Shown piece by piece: positions 54,827 to 64,000 of a stretch of DNA of 64,000 nucleotides. Source of the stretch: Gammaproteobacteria bacterium (GTDB lineage Bacteria; Pseudomonadota; Gammaproteobacteria; Pseudomonadales; Pseudohongiellaceae); contig JABJIC010000018.1 of the NCBI GenBank assembly GCA_018661465.1, positions 62,001 through 126,000 of the forward strand. Reading direction: 5' to 3'. Under the pieces are notes generated by a model that ran no database searches, was not told the origin of the DNA, and saw nothing but the letters and a program-made list of their open reading frames with translations. Position numbers and translations under genes: made by a program. The stretch's first letter is position 1. Each line of letters begins with the position of its first letter.

Positions 54827-55653
54827 TGAAGCAAGTAGCCCAAGGCATATTACGCAAGATGAGTAGCCGACTCGAGCAGCCGGTAAATTATGGTATTCGT
54901 CTTGGTGAGGAAGATATTCCGTTGAATCCTTACATAGGCAAGAAAATCCAGTTGTTGTACAGCGGGGTGATTAATTGCGTTCACTGTGGAAGGAAAAGTA
55001 ATAAGAGTTTCAATCAGGGCCATTGCTATCCTTGTTTCCAAAAATTGGCTCAATGCGATTCTTGTATCATCCATCCTGAAAAATGCCATTTCGATCAAGG
55101 AAGTTGTCGAGAGCCAGCCTGGGGTGAGCAGTTCTGCATGCAGGATCATATAATCTATCTAGCGAATTCTTCAGGGCTTAAGGTGGGGATCACGAGAGCC
55201 ACTCAGGTTCCTACCAGATGGATTGATCAAGGGGCGACTCAGGCTCTGCCAATTATTCGAGTACGGACTCGGCTGCAATCCGGCGCGGTCGAAGTAATGT
55301 TCAAACAACATGTTGCGGACAAGACGAATTGGCGGGACATGTTAAAAGGCAGTCCTGCGACTTTGGACATGAAGGCTGAGGCGACTCGTTTGATTGAGTT
55401 GTGCAAAACTGATCTTAAGCAACTAGAAGATCGCTTCGGGTTTTTCGCCATAAGTTTATTGGCCGGCATGGAGCAAGTTGACATCGAGTACCCAGTGGAT
55501 ACTTATCCAGAAAAAGTGAGCTCCTATAATTTCGACAAAACACCCGTAGTCGAAGGGCTATTACAGGGTATCAAGGGTCAGTACCTTATTCTCGATTCCG
55601 GCGTTATTAATCTAAGGCGCTTTTCCGGGTATAACGTCGCATTCAGTCATTAA
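54826..55653 (+). CDS. DUF2797 protein with Cys-rich and GIY-YIG-like segments
   Basis: This 275-residue protein has a Cys-rich region at about 46-110. It includes NCVHCGRKSNKSFNQGHCYPC, CDSCIIHPEKCHF and SCREPAWGEQFC, probably binding zinc. It is followed by IYLANSSGLKVGITRATQVPTRWIDQGA (about 109-137). The latter resembles the 'Y........KVGIT....R' core of GIY-YIG nucleases, as known from T5orf172-type domains, though the family assignment is inference. Members are annotated only as DUF2797. It is translationally coupled to yeaC and lies upstream of pepN, an arrangement shared with Pseudomonas. Confidence 0.85.
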   Translation: MKQVAQGILRKMSSRLEQPVNYGIRLGEEDIPLNPYIGKKIQLLYSGVINCVHCGRKSNKSFNQGHCYPCFQKLAQCDSCIIHPEKCHFDQGSCREPAWGEQFCMQDHIIYLANSSGLKVGITRATQVPTRWIDQGATQALPIIRVRTRLQSGAVEVMFKQHVADKTNWRDMLKGSPATLDMKAEATRLIELCKTDLKQLEDRFGFFAISLLAGMEQVDIEYPVDTYPEKVSSYNFDKTPVVEGLLQGIKGQYLILDSGVINLRRFSGYNVAFSH

Positions 55654-55747
55654 GAAAATTTCTTACAAATATTTAATTAACTATTTCAACTACTTTTTCA
55701 ACTAATCAGTCTGCTTATAACAAACTGCAACTCACGAGTAATCACAA

Positions 55748-58453
55748 ATGAAAAACGCTCAGGCGCGCACGACCTACCTTAAAGATTATCAGCCATCGGA
55801 CTTTCTCATTGAGACTACAGATCTCTCTTTTGATCTTTACGAAGATCATGCCAAGGTAGTTTCCAAGCTGTTGATTAAGCGAAACTCGCTGCGCCAGGAG
55901 TCTTCAGTTGATACCTTGGTTTTGAATGGTCAATTGATGGTTCTTGAGGGACTGTTAATCGACGGAAAAGAATTGAGCGATCAGGATTACTTGCTCGACG
56001 ATGAGACCTTAAGCATTCCAAACATATCCTCCTTTACCGAGAACGGTGGCGCTGAATTTAGATTGCAATGTCACACTCGTATAGAGCCCCAAAACAATAC
56101 CGCCCTTGAAGGTTTATACAAGTCTCAGAAAATGTTCTGCACGCAATGTGAAGCTGAAGGCTTCAGACGCATTACCTATTACCTGGACCGGCCAGATGTC
56201 ATGTCGAAGTTCACTACAACTATCAGTGCCGACCGTAAAAAATATCCTGTACTTCTTTCCAATGGAAATAAGTTCGATGGTGGTGAAGTGGAAGGAGACA
56301 GTTCAAGGCATTGGGTGAAATGGGAAGACCCCTTTAAGAAACCCTGTTACTTGTTTGCGCTGGTGGCCGGAGATCTTGTGAGCCTCGATGACAGTTTTAT
56401 CTCGAGTAGTGGTCGAGATATTAAGTTGCAGATATTTGTGGAAGAAAAGGACATAGATAAATGTGATCACGCCATGCTCTCCCTGAAGAATTCAATGAAA
56501 TGGGATGAGGATGTATATGGCCGCGAATATGACCTGGACATATTTATGATTGTAGCCGTTGACGATTTCAACATGGGAGCGATGGAAAACAAGGGTTTGA
56601 ATGTCTTCAATACTTCTTGTGTATTGGCTAATCCTAAAACCACTACCGATCTTTCATTTCAGCGCGTGGAAGCTGTGGTTGCTCATGAATATTTTCATAA
56701 TTGGTCAGGCAACCGTGTTACTTGTCGAGACTGGTTTCAATTAAGTTTGAAGGAAGGCTTTACGGTTTTTCGGGATTCGGAATTCTCCGCCGATATGGGT
56801 TCGCGCACGGTAAAGAGAGTAGAAGATGTGTCTTTTCTGCAGACGATTCAGTTCGCTGAGGATGCTGGTCCAATGTCTCATTCAGTGCGGCCTGACTCAT
56901 ATATGGAAATTTCCAATTTCTATACAGTAACTATCTATGAGAAAGGCGCTGAAGTCGTAAGGATGATCAATTTACTGGTTGGCGCCGAAGGTTTTAGAAA
57001 GGGCAGTGACCTTTACTTTGATCGTCACGACGGGCAGGCGGTTACAACTGAAGATTTCGTAAAGGCGATGGAAGATGCTAACGATGTTGAGTTAACTCAG
57101 TTTCGCAACTGGTATAGCCAAGCTGGCACGCCGGAGCTGACTGTCAGCGGAGAATACGATGAGAGTGCAAAGCAATATACGCTAAACATTTCTCAAAGTT
57201 GTCCTGATACCCCGGGGCAGAGCAATAAAGCAGCATTCCACATTCCTTTTCGATTAGGGCTGATATCCCCCGATGGCAATGAGTATTCTCTACGACTATC
57301 TGGTGAGGATGAAAGCCTTGCCAGCAGTGATCGGGTTCTGGATGTTAAGAAGGGGACGGAGCAGTTTGTTTTTGAAGGTGTCGATGCAGAACCTGTACCT
57401 TCCTTACTTAGAAGTTTCAGTGCTCCAGTAAAGCTGCATTACGAATACACTCGCGAACAGCTGTTCTTCCTAATGGTGCATGATAGTGATGGCTTCAATC
57501 GATGGAATTCATCTCAGTTGTTGGCAATCGATATTATGGATCAATTGCAACAGGACTTGGCGGATGGTGTTGAGTTAGATATACCGTCTATTCTTATTGA
57601 CGCCTATTCGGGTGTGCTCGAGTCAGCACTCAATGAGCCTGACATCGACAAGGCAATGGTGGCTCATTTACTATCCCTGCCTGTTGAAGGTTTTCTGATA
57701 GAGAGAGCCGAGTGTGCCGATGTGGATCGGATTCATCGGGTGCGAGAGTTTCTTGCCAACGCTTTGGCCGATCGCTTGCGAGAGTCTTTCAGTAAAATAT
57801 ATCTGGCGAATCAGAGCGAGGAAGAATTCAGTGCTGATGCGAGTTCTGTGGCAAGGCGTACACTAAAGAATCTGGCTTTGTCATATCTCGTGAGAACAGC
57901 TGATGATGACTGGCTTCAAAGCTGTAAGGTGCAGTTTGAGTCAGCAACAAATATGACGGACCAGCTTTCAGCTCTGCGTAGCCTAACCGGCAGTGGTTCT
58001 GAAACCGCTTCCTTGCTCAAGGGCGACGCTCTAGATGATTTTTACCGACAGTGGAAACATGAGCCATTAGTAGTAGATCAATGGTTTGCAATGCAGGCAA
58101 CAAATCAATTGCCAGGGTCGTTGGATAGAGTGAATGCCCTGCTAACGCACGAGGATTTCAATATTCGAAATCCTAATAAGGTTCGCTCACTTATAGGAGC
58201 CTTCTGCGGGCAGAATCATATTGGCTTTCACGATTCCTCCGGTAGTGGTTACAAGTTTCTTGCGGATAAAGTTCTTGAACTCGATAAGCTAAATCCTCAG
58301 ATTGCGGCACGTCTATTGACGCCGCTTACTCGATGGAAGAATTTTGATGAGAAACGAACCGCGATGATGATTGCTGAACTAAATAGAATTAAGGCAGATA
58401 CTTCGCTTTCCAAAGACGTATTCGAAGTCGTGGAGAAGAGCACGAAGGTTTAG
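55748..58453 (+). CDS. pepN: Aminopeptidase N
   Basis: PepN is the main cytoplasmic M1 aminopeptidase. The 901-residue protein has the substrate motif GAMENKGLNVFN, the zinc motif HEYFHNWSGNRVTC with the downstream glutamate in LSLKEGFTVFRD, and the C-terminal helical domain from about residue 550 (DUF3458-type). The length is close to the family's 870-890 residues. A strong terminator follows the stop codon. Confidence 0.96.
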   Translation: MKNAQARTTYLKDYQPSDFLIETTDLSFDLYEDHAKVVSKLLIKRNSLRQESSVDTLVLNGQLMVLEGLLIDGKELSDQDYLLDDETLSIPNISSFTENGGAEFRLQCHTRIEPQNNTALEGLYKSQKMFCTQCEAEGFRRITYYLDRPDVMSKFTTTISADRKKYPVLLSNGNKFDGGEVEGDSSRHWVKWEDPFKKPCYLFALVAGDLVSLDDSFISSSGRDIKLQIFVEEKDIDKCDHAMLSLKNSMKWDEDVYGREYDLDIFMIVAVDDFNMGAMENKGLNVFNTSCVLANPKTTTDLSFQRVEAVVAHEYFHNWSGNRVTCRDWFQLSLKEGFTVFRDSEFSADMGSRTVKRVEDVSFLQTIQFAEDAGPMSHSVRPDSYMEISNFYTVTIYEKGAEVVRMINLLVGAEGFRKGSDLYFDRHDGQAVTTEDFVKAMEDANDVELTQFRNWYSQAGTPELTVSGEYDESAKQYTLNISQSCPDTPGQSNKAAFHIPFRLGLISPDGNEYSLRLSGEDESLASSDRVLDVKKGTEQFVFEGVDAEPVPSLLRSFSAPVKLHYEYTREQLFFLMVHDSDGFNRWNSSQLLAIDIMDQLQQDLADGVELDIPSILIDAYSGVLESALNEPDIDKAMVAHLLSLPVEGFLIERAECADVDRIHRVREFLANALADRLRESFSKIYLANQSEEEFSADASSVARRTLKNLALSYLVRTADDDWLQSCKVQFESATNMTDQLSALRSLTGSGSETASLLKGDALDDFYRQWKHEPLVVDQWFAMQATNQLPGSLDRVNALLTHEDFNIRNPNKVRSLIGAFCGQNHIGFHDSSGSGYKFLADKVLELDKLNPQIAARLLTPLTRWKNFDEKRTAMMIAELNRIKADTSLSKDVFEVVEKSTKV

Positions 58454-58471
58454 CTGAAGTAAATGGATTAG

Positions 58472-58509
58472 AAAAAAGGGGTAGAGAACAATTCTCTACC
58501 CCTTTTTTT
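58472..58509. terminator. Bidirectional Rho-independent terminator
   Basis: GGGGTAGAGAA (58478-58488) pairs with TTCTCTACCCC (58492-58502). It is flanked by six A residues on the left and seven T residues on the right. It can serve both pepN (+) and acnB (-). Confidence 0.93.
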
Positions 58510-58567
58510 ATCTCTTTTTTCGTAACCGTTTGCTCCAATTACGAGTTCCAGCTGTTAGCTCCTAACT

Positions 58568-61162
58568 TTAGGCGGAAACCTGTACATCAGTTAGAGGGAT
58601 ATCAGCAGCTCTTCCTGCCGCTTCCATATAATCCGCGATCTCATTGAAATTGAGATAGCGATATATGCTATCGGACATGGTGTTGATATTTTCCATATAC
58701 CCCATGTATTCATCCGTGGTTGGAATCTTGCCAAGAGCGGCACTTACCGCGGCTAGTTCGGATGAGGAGAGATAGACATTCGCGTCTTGTCCAAGTCGAT
58801 TAGGAAAGTTTCGAGTAGAGGTCGATACAACAGTAGATTCCGGTGCAACTCTGGCCTGGTTGCCCATGCAGAGAGAGCAACCTGGCATTTCAGTACGAGC
58901 TCCTGCTACGCCAAATACATTGTAGATACCTTCCTCAGTTAGTTGATGCTCATCCATTTTAGTTGGCGGGGCAATCCACAGTCTTGTTGGAATGGCGCCA
59001 TCCACTTGCTTGAGCACTTCACTGGCGGCACGAAAGTGACCAATATTAGTCATGCATGAGCCGATGAAGACTTCGTCAATCTTGGTTCCCTGAACATCCG
59101 AGAGGGTCTTTACGTCGTCCGGGTCGTTGGGGCAAGCCAGCAGGGGTTCCTTGATCTCATTAAGATCAATTTCTATCACCTTAAAATATTCGGCGTCGGC
59201 ATCCGGCTCCATTAGCTGCGGATCCTGCAGCCACTCTTCCATTGCTTGAGCGCGACGTTCCAGAGTTCGCGCATCTTGATAACCTTCGGAAATCATCCAG
59301 CGCAACATGGTGATGTTGGATTTAAAGTATTCGATGATGGGATCTTTGCCGAGTCGGATTGTGCATCCGCCCGCCGAGCGTTCAGCCGAAGCATCAGATA
59401 TTTCAAATGCCTGTTCTACCTTCAAGTCTGGCAAGCCCTCTATCTCTAAGATGCGGCCTGAGAAGATGTTCTTCTTGCCTTTCTTTTCCAGAGTGAGATC
59501 TCCGCTTTGAAGGGCGGCGTAAGGAATGGCGTTTACCAGGTCACGTAGTGTGATTCCCGGCTGCATCTCGCCGGAGAATCTCACTAATACTGATTCAGGC
59601 ATATCCAGAGGCATGACCCCGGTGGCAGCGGCAAAGGCTACCAATCCAGAACCGGCCGGAAAGGAAACGCCGATAGGGAATCGAGTGTGGGAATCTCCGC
59701 CGGTGCCAACTGTATCTGGCAATAGCATCCGGTTGAGCCAAGAGTGAATAATTCCGTCGCCAGGACGCAGGGCTACTCCGCCTCGTGTATGGATAAAATC
59801 GGGCAGGCTGTGTTGGGTTTCAATATCCACTGGCTTTGGGTAGGCCGCAGTGTGGCAGAATGACTGCATCACCAGGTCCGCTGAAAAGCCGAGACAGGCA
59901 AGATCTTTCAATTCGTCTCTGGTCATAGGGCCAGTGGTGTCTTGTGATCCCACTGTGGTCATACGTGGCTCGCAGTAACTTCCAGGGCGTACGCCTTCAA
60001 CGCTGCAAGCCTTCCCGACCATCTTCTGGGCCAGAGTAAAGCCTTTGCCTGATTCTTCTGCAATGACAGGTGAGCGGAATATATCTGAAGGAGCTAGATC
60101 TAAAGCCTCCCGTGCTCTCTGCGTCAGCCCGCGACCAATTATGAGAGGGATTCGTCCCCCAGCTCTTACTTCATCCAGAAGCACTTCGGTCTTTAGCTCA
60201 AATTCACTGACAACTTCATCGCTGCCGTTGCGGGTAATTTTTCCGTTGTAGACATCGATGTCGATGATGTCGCCTGTATTAAGATTATCAACATCGCATT
60301 CGAAGGGCAGGGCGCCGGCATCTTCCATGGTATTGAAGAATATTGGTGCAATCTTGCCGCCGATACAGACTCCGCCGTCGCGCTTGTTAGGGATATGGGG
60401 GATATCATCGCCGATGAACCACAGCACTGAGTTGGTGGCCGACTTTCTGGACGAGCCAGTTCCCATGACATCGCCCACAATGGCTACAGGATGTCCTGTT
60501 TTCTCCAGTTCGTTGATTTGCTGCTCGGCATTCTCCGCGCCTTCCCGTGGATTCTTGTACATTGCTTTCGCATGCAATGGAATGTCAGGGCGAGACCAGG
60601 CATCTTGAGCAGGTGAAAGGTCATCTGTATTGGTTTCTCCAGGTACTTTAAAAACCGCTACAGTTAATTTCTCGGGCAGAACAGGTTTGGATGTAAACCA
60701 TTCTGCATCGGCCCAGGATTGCATCACGCGTTTCGCCTCTGCATTGCCTGCTTCGGCTTTCTCGGCTACATCGTGAAAGGCATCAAACATCAACAGCGTG
60801 TGGCATAGCTCGTCTGCTGCAGCCGTTGCAAGGTCTGCGTCATCAAGGAGTTCGACCAGGGTTGAGATGTTATAGCCACCAAGCATGGTGCCAAGTAATT
60901 CAACCGCGAGCTTAGTGTTTATTAGTGGAGAACTGGCTTCGCTTTTGGCGAGAGCTGAGAGAAAACCTGCTTTTACATAAGCGGCTTCATCCACACCGGC
61001 AGGAACACGATTAGAAATAAGGTCGAGAATAAATTCTTCTTCACCGGCTGGAGGTGACTTTAATAGCTCGACTAGATCGGCAACTTGTTCGGCGGAAAGT
61101 GGTTTAGGGACTATTCCCTGTTCGGCACGTTCTGCAACATGCGCTCTATAGGCTTCTAACAC
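58568..61162 (-). CDS. acnB: Aconitate hydratase B
   Basis: AcnB interconverts citrate and isocitrate in the TCA cycle; it also acts as an iron-sensing RNA binder as apoprotein in E. coli. Starting at GTG 61160-61162, preceded by GAGGG, gives 864 residues, and the N-terminus [16 protein letters not shown] aligns with E. coli AcnB (865 residues). The longer frame from TTG 61207 adds 15 residues and is unlikely. Cluster cysteines are seen in [15 protein letters not shown] and [13 protein letters not shown]. The swivel domain has [20 protein letters not shown]. Confidence 0.95.
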   Translation of the reverse strand: MLEAYRAHVAERAEQGIVPKPLSAEQVADLVELLKSPPAGEEEFILDLISNRVPAGVDEAAYVKAGFLSALAKSEASSPLINTKLAVELLGTMLGGYNISTLVELLDDADLATAAADELCHTLLMFDAFHDVAEKAEAGNAEAKRVMQSWADAEWFTSKPVLPEKLTVAVFKVPGETNTDDLSPAQDAWSRPDIPLHAKAMYKNPREGAENAEQQINELEKTGHPVAIVGDVMGTGSSRKSATNSVLWFIGDDIPHIPNKRDGGVCIGGKIAPIFFNTMEDAGALPFECDVDNLNTGDIIDIDVYNGKITRNGSDEVVSEFELKTEVLLDEVRAGGRIPLIIGRGLTQRAREALDLAPSDIFRSPVIAEESGKGFTLAQKMVGKACSVEGVRPGSYCEPRMTTVGSQDTTGPMTRDELKDLACLGFSADLVMQSFCHTAAYPKPVDIETQHSLPDFIHTRGGVALRPGDGIIHSWLNRMLLPDTVGTGGDSHTRFPIGVSFPAGSGLVAFAAATGVMPLDMPESVLVRFSGEMQPGITLRDLVNAIPYAALQSGDLTLEKKGKKNIFSGRILEIEGLPDLKVEQAFEISDASAERSAGGCTIRLGKDPIIEYFKSNITMLRWMISEGYQDARTLERRAQAMEEWLQDPQLMEPDADAEYFKVIEIDLNEIKEPLLACPNDPDDVKTLSDVQGTKIDEVFIGSCMTNIGHFRAASEVLKQVDGAIPTRLWIAPPTKMDEHQLTEEGIYNVFGVAGARTEMPGCSLCMGNQARVAPESTVVSTSTRNFPNRLGQDANVYLSSSELAAVSAALGKIPTTDEYMGYMENINTMSDSIYRYLNFNEIADYMEAAGRAADIPLTDVQVSA

Positions 61163-61636
61163 ATTAATACCCTCTGTGTGTTTGGCGTCGGTGAGCAATG
61201 CACTCAATAGGCTCGATAATTTGTTTCGGTCGAGGCAGTGAGAGCGATATCACCGAACTTGGAATGGTGTGAGACCTGCTTTTGAAGTGTTCGAGTTGTA
61301 ATTTATGGAACACTTTTTATGGCCCATAAACTATGGGGCAGGCGCGTAAAACGTGCGCGTATTCTACTGTAATTTGGCTAAAAAATCCAGTTAGGCTAAC
61401 TATATTGGCAGTTGTGGGAAGCGATTGTGCTGATCATTTAAGGGAAGGCTGCTTGTGTATGAATTATTCGGATTTGTAAAAACTAAGGTCGTTTCCTGGC
61501 ATGAACCAATACAATAATCATTGTTAAGGTCGTCTACTGCTGGCAATTTTGTTAAAGTCTGTTTTTCGTCTTCCGACAATCTTAGTATAATTATTTATTA
61601 GTATTTTCCTGGCACACATTCCGGTTATTCGATTTT
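61163..61636. other. Divergent intergenic stretch upstream of acnB
   Basis: About 470 bases without a gene. A 15-base palindrome, TTTATGG-C-CCATAAA, lies at 61316-61330, and another TTTATGG at 61302-61308. These are candidates for an operator of acnB. The spacer also holds the AGTTAGGCTAACT palindrome around 61390. Confidence 0.4.
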
Positions 61637-62095
61637 ATGGCAGCTGTAAAAACACCTTGTATTGGAATTTGTTCAACAACTTCTTTTGGCGACGCTGTGT
61701 GCCGTGGCTGTAAGCGCTACTCTTATGAAGTTATCGACTGGAATACCTACGACGCTGATGCAAAGTTTGCGGTGTTAAAGCGAATCGAAAAATTGAATAC
61801 TCAGATTCTGGAAAACAAGCTGCGCATATTTTCCGTTCCGAACCTTGTGGCCGGCCTAAATCAGTTTTCTATTCCTTACGATTCGTCATTGTCTCCCTAT
61901 TGCTGGCTGCATAACCTATTGAAGAAGGCGCATCAACGCATAGAGAGGCTGGAAGATTATGGGGTTTATGCCTTGCCGCCCGTGAGCAATTTGTCCTTAC
62001 GCGAGTTAAGCGAACAGATCGAAACAGAAATCTTGGCGCTGTGTGAAGCGCATCATTCTCGATACTTTGCTATGGATGGCGGGTCCAGGGCTTAG
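61637..62095 (+). CDS. DUF1289 small protein with Cys-rich N-terminus
   Basis: This 152-residue protein begins with VKTPCIGICSTTSFGDAVCRGCKRY, a four-cysteine cluster typical of DUF1289, then a tryptophan-containing helix (IDWNTYDADAKFAVLKRI). The usual DUF1289 protein is about 60-100 residues. The C-terminal 80 residues are an extra helical part that I do not recognise. Function unknown; metal binding is inferred. It is divergent from acnB and convergent with lpxH. Confidence 0.85.
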   Translation: MAAVKTPCIGICSTTSFGDAVCRGCKRYSYEVIDWNTYDADAKFAVLKRIEKLNTQILENKLRIFSVPNLVAGLNQFSIPYDSSLSPYCWLHNLLKKAHQRIERLEDYGVYALPPVSNLSLRELSEQIETEILALCEAHHSRYFAMDGGSRA

Positions 62096-62164
62096 TCTTG
62101 CCGAAGTTGTGAACATGAGTTACTGCTGTTCTACGCAGCGAAGACTGCTAGTCCTCATGCCTTC

Positions 62165-62908
62165 CTAAGAACTTAACGGTAGTTGCTTCAACTCGACTGT
62201 GTCGTATGACACCTCCCCATACCAGAGAAACTTATCCCAATCCCCAAGCACAACACGAGTTGCCTGGAGTGTATGGCCGTCGGTATCGAATGTGAATTGA
62301 TGACTGGCGGGGCGATGAGTATGACCATGTATCATGGTTGTCTTGGCAGCTGTTCTTAATAGTTTCTCTACTTCGTCCTGATTCACATCCATTATGCTGC
62401 TGGTTTTATTGGCATTTGCCAGCTGGCTTTGTTTTCTTGCCTCGCGAGCGAATTCCCGTCGCTGCTCCAGTGTCTGACCAAGGAATTCCTGTTGCCATTG
62501 CTGCTGCCTTACCATGTCGCGAAACTTCATGTAATCCACATCATCGCTGCAGAGGCAGTCACCATGTACTAAAACGATTGATTGAGAGCCGGTCTCCAGG
62601 ATATACGGTTCTTGAATCAATTTGCCGCCACAGAGCTTGATGTAGTCGTTTCCCAGCAGGAAGTCTCGATTACCATGCATAAAGAATAATTGAGTAGTCT
62701 GAGAGAAGTCTTTAAATGCCGCTGAGACTGTCTGGGTTAGTTCGCTGCTCTCATCATCTCCAATCCAGACTTCGAACAGGTCTCCCAAGACATAGAGTGC
62801 ATCGCAGCGATCCCTGTTGTCTTCGAGGAAGCGAAGCAAGGATGCTGTGATGTCAGGTCGGGATTCCTCCAGGTGGAGGTCAGAAATGAGTAGGATTCTG
62901 GAAGGCAT
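62165..62908 (-). CDS. lpxH: UDP-2,3-diacylglucosamine hydrolase
   Basis: LpxH cleaves UDP-2,3-diacylglucosamine to lipid X in lipid A synthesis, at the inner face of the inner membrane. The 247-residue protein has the calcineurin-type metal motifs ISDLHLEESRPD, LGDLFEVWIGDD, HGNRDFLLG, LVHGDCLCSDD and HGHTHRPA. It is preceded by ppiB on the same strand with a 19-base gap. Confidence 0.94.
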   Translation of the reverse strand: MPSRILLISDLHLEESRPDITASLLRFLEDNRDRCDALYVLGDLFEVWIGDDESSELTQTVSAAFKDFSQTTQLFFMHGNRDFLLGNDYIKLCGGKLIQEPYILETGSQSIVLVHGDCLCSDDVDYMKFRDMVRQQQWQQEFLGQTLEQRREFAREARKQSQLANANKTSSIMDVNQDEVEKLLRTAAKTTMIHGHTHRPASHQFTFDTDGHTLQATRVVLGDWDKFLWYGEVSYDTVELKQLPLSS

Positions 62909-62926
62909 TAGCTATTCCTGGTTGGC

Positions 62927-63421
62927 CTAGTCTGAAACCTCAACCGACTCAATGATCACTTCGTTAACCGGTACGTCCTGATGGCCGCCCATGGAACCGG
63001 TTTCGCAGGTCTTGATCTTGTTTACAACATCCATGCCGTCAGTAACCTTGGCGAATACCGCATAGCCCCAGCCTTGATCAGTCTTATTGCTGTGATTAAG
63101 AAAATGGTTGTCACCGACATTGATAAAGAATTGCGAAGTAGCGGAATGTGGATCCCCAGTTCTTGCCATCGCCAAGGTTCCTGTGAGATTTGACAGGCCA
63201 TTGTCTGCCTCATTTTCAATAGGCTTGCCATTGTCTTTCTGCTTGAGGCCCGATTCGAAGCCGCCGCCCTGAATCATGAAATCATTGATTACCCTGTGGA
63301 AGATTGTGCCATCGTAAAACCCATCCTTGGCATATTGCATGAAATTCGCAGCAGAATTAGGTGCTTTCTCAAAATCTAACTCGACTGAAATTGGTCCGTA
63401 ATTTGTCTTTATAACGATCAT
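62927..63421 (-). CDS. ppiB: Cyclophilin-type peptidyl-prolyl isomerase B
   Basis: This cytoplasmic isomerase has 164 residues with no signal peptide. It has [48 protein letters not shown] and [15 protein letters not shown], the typical cyclophilin core of the bacterial PpiB type. It is divergent from glnS, as in Pseudomonas. Confidence 0.95.
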   Translation of the reverse strand: MIVIKTNYGPISVELDFEKAPNSAANFMQYAKDGFYDGTIFHRVINDFMIQGGGFESGLKQKDNGKPIENEADNGLSNLTGTLAMARTGDPHSATSQFFINVGDNHFLNHSNKTDQGWGYAVFAKVTDGMDVVNKIKTCETGSMGGHQDVPVNEVIIESVEVSD

Positions 63422-63577
63422 ATGACGTCCTGGTGGTGGAAAGAATTGCAGAAAATCGGCAGCGAGCAGATTTCCCTCTAAACTTTTTCTTATGAGATTG
63501 CTGTTGAACCGTTATAATACGGGTTTTACGAGCTTCACAAAAGTCCGAATAAACCTACGGAAAGTTGAAAACCCCAA

Positions 63578-64000
63578 ATGAATGATTCCAATACGGATAA
63601 TAGCGGCGATTCCGGCGCCAATCCTGATACAAAAGTATCGTCAAATTTTATTCGCAATAAGATAGCGCAAGACTTGGCAGACAATAAGCACGGCGGTCGT
63701 GTGCATACGCGATTTCCGCCAGAGCCAAATGGTTTTTTACACATTGGCCACGCGAAGTCTATTTGCCTGAACTTTACGGTAGCTGCCGAGAACGGTGGTC
63801 TATGCAATCTGCGTTTCGACGATACTAACCCCGCTAAAGAAAGTCAGGAGTTCGTTAACTCTATTGAAGAAAACATTCGCTGGCTGGGCTTCAACTGGAA
63901 TGGCGATGCCCGCTATTCTTCGAGCTATTTTGATGCATTGTACGAATTTGCTGTTCAGTTGATCGGTAAAAACCTGGCCTATGTTTGCAGCCTCAGCGCT
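63578..64000 (+). CDS. glnS: Glutaminyl-tRNA synthetase, N-terminal part
   Basis: The frame starts at ATG 63578 and runs off the right edge after 141 codons. After a polar leader of about 20 residues it has [39 protein letters not shown] (the HIGH signature of class I synthetases) and [19 protein letters not shown], all characteristic of GlnRS. The catalytic KMSKS-like motif and the C-terminal domains lie outside the window. Confidence 0.95.
   Translation, partial: MNDSNTDNSGDSGANPDTKVSSNFIRNKIAQDLADNKHGGRVHTRFPPEPNGFLHIGHAKSICLNFTVAAENGGLCNLRFDDTNPAKESQEFVNSIEENIRWLGFNWNGDARYSSSYFDALYEFAVQLIGKNLAYVCSLSA

Overview
The window is a stretch of chromosomal DNA from a gammaproteobacterium. It carries a full tol-pal-cpoB cluster, ruvCAB, bamC, bepA, lpxH, hda, queE/queC/queD, mnmC, miaE, a FleQ-type flagellar regulator and a prfB with the programmed frameshift. 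Gene order over long stretches matches what I remember of Pseudomonas: purN-purM-DUF2066-hda-DUF2069-wrbA-arsC-yihY; proS; fmdB-aspS-yebC-ruvCAB-tolQRAB-pal-cpoB-queE-queC-tRNA-Lys; nadA-bepA-tusA-like-perM-dapA-bamC; nadK-rhomboid-yeaC-DUF2797-pepN; acnB-DUF1289-lpxH-ppiB-glnS. Protein sequences and intergenic repeats look like a non-Pseudomonas relative, plausibly a marine lineage of the Pseudomonadales/Cellvibrionales type. The genus cannot be fixed from sequence reading alone.

Layout. 0-5.7 kb is the least conserved part: the tail of a BlaI/MecI-like regulator, a two-repeat AP2-like DNA-binding protein, a small unknown ORF, a fused glycosyltransferase/DUF2064 protein, a stand-alone flgM, a 4HBT thioesterase and a FemAB/GNAT-like acyltransferase. 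5.8-17 kb holds fleQ, purMN, the DUF2066-hda pair, wrbA/arsC/yihY, proS and an HU-like protein. 17-29.1 kb is one co-directional run: FmdB zinc ribbon, aspS, yebC, ruvCAB, the Tol-Pal envelope machine, and the preQ0 genes queE and queC, ending at a tRNA-Lys gene. 29.26-29.85 kb is a gene-free spacer full of hairpins. 29.9-38.4 kb carries nadA, bepA, a TusA-like protein, perM, dapA-bamC, rmuC and miaE. 38.4-48.5 kb holds a leucine-rich-repeat lipoprotein, an FKBP isomerase, an M18 aminopeptidase, mnmC, prfB, lysS, ung, a ferredoxin-reductase-like flavoprotein and queD. 48.6-64 kb holds a CHASE2 adenylate cyclase, a tRNA-Val/tRNA-Asp pair with a strong promoter, a D-cysteine desulfhydrase-like enzyme, nadK, rhomboid, yeaC, DUF2797, pepN, acnB, DUF1289, lpxH, ppiB and the start of glnS.

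How the genes work together: most are core. There is a translation and tRNA theme (four aminoacyl-tRNA synthetases, RF2, three tRNAs, queuosine, mnm5s2U and ms2io6A modification enzymes), an envelope theme (Tol-Pal, BamC, BepA, LpxH, FKBP) and a DNA repair theme (RuvABC, RmuC, Ung). I see no phage, insertion sequence, CRISPR array, toxin-antitoxin pair or secondary-metabolite cluster.

The most unusual structure is the spacer downstream of tRNA-Lys. It has two inverted copies of a roughly 115-125 base element. Both copies share a nearly identical core, but their flanking stems differ in sequence while keeping base pairing. This pattern points to selection on a folded RNA or DNA structure. A third, possibly related structure lies upstream of the TusA-like gene.
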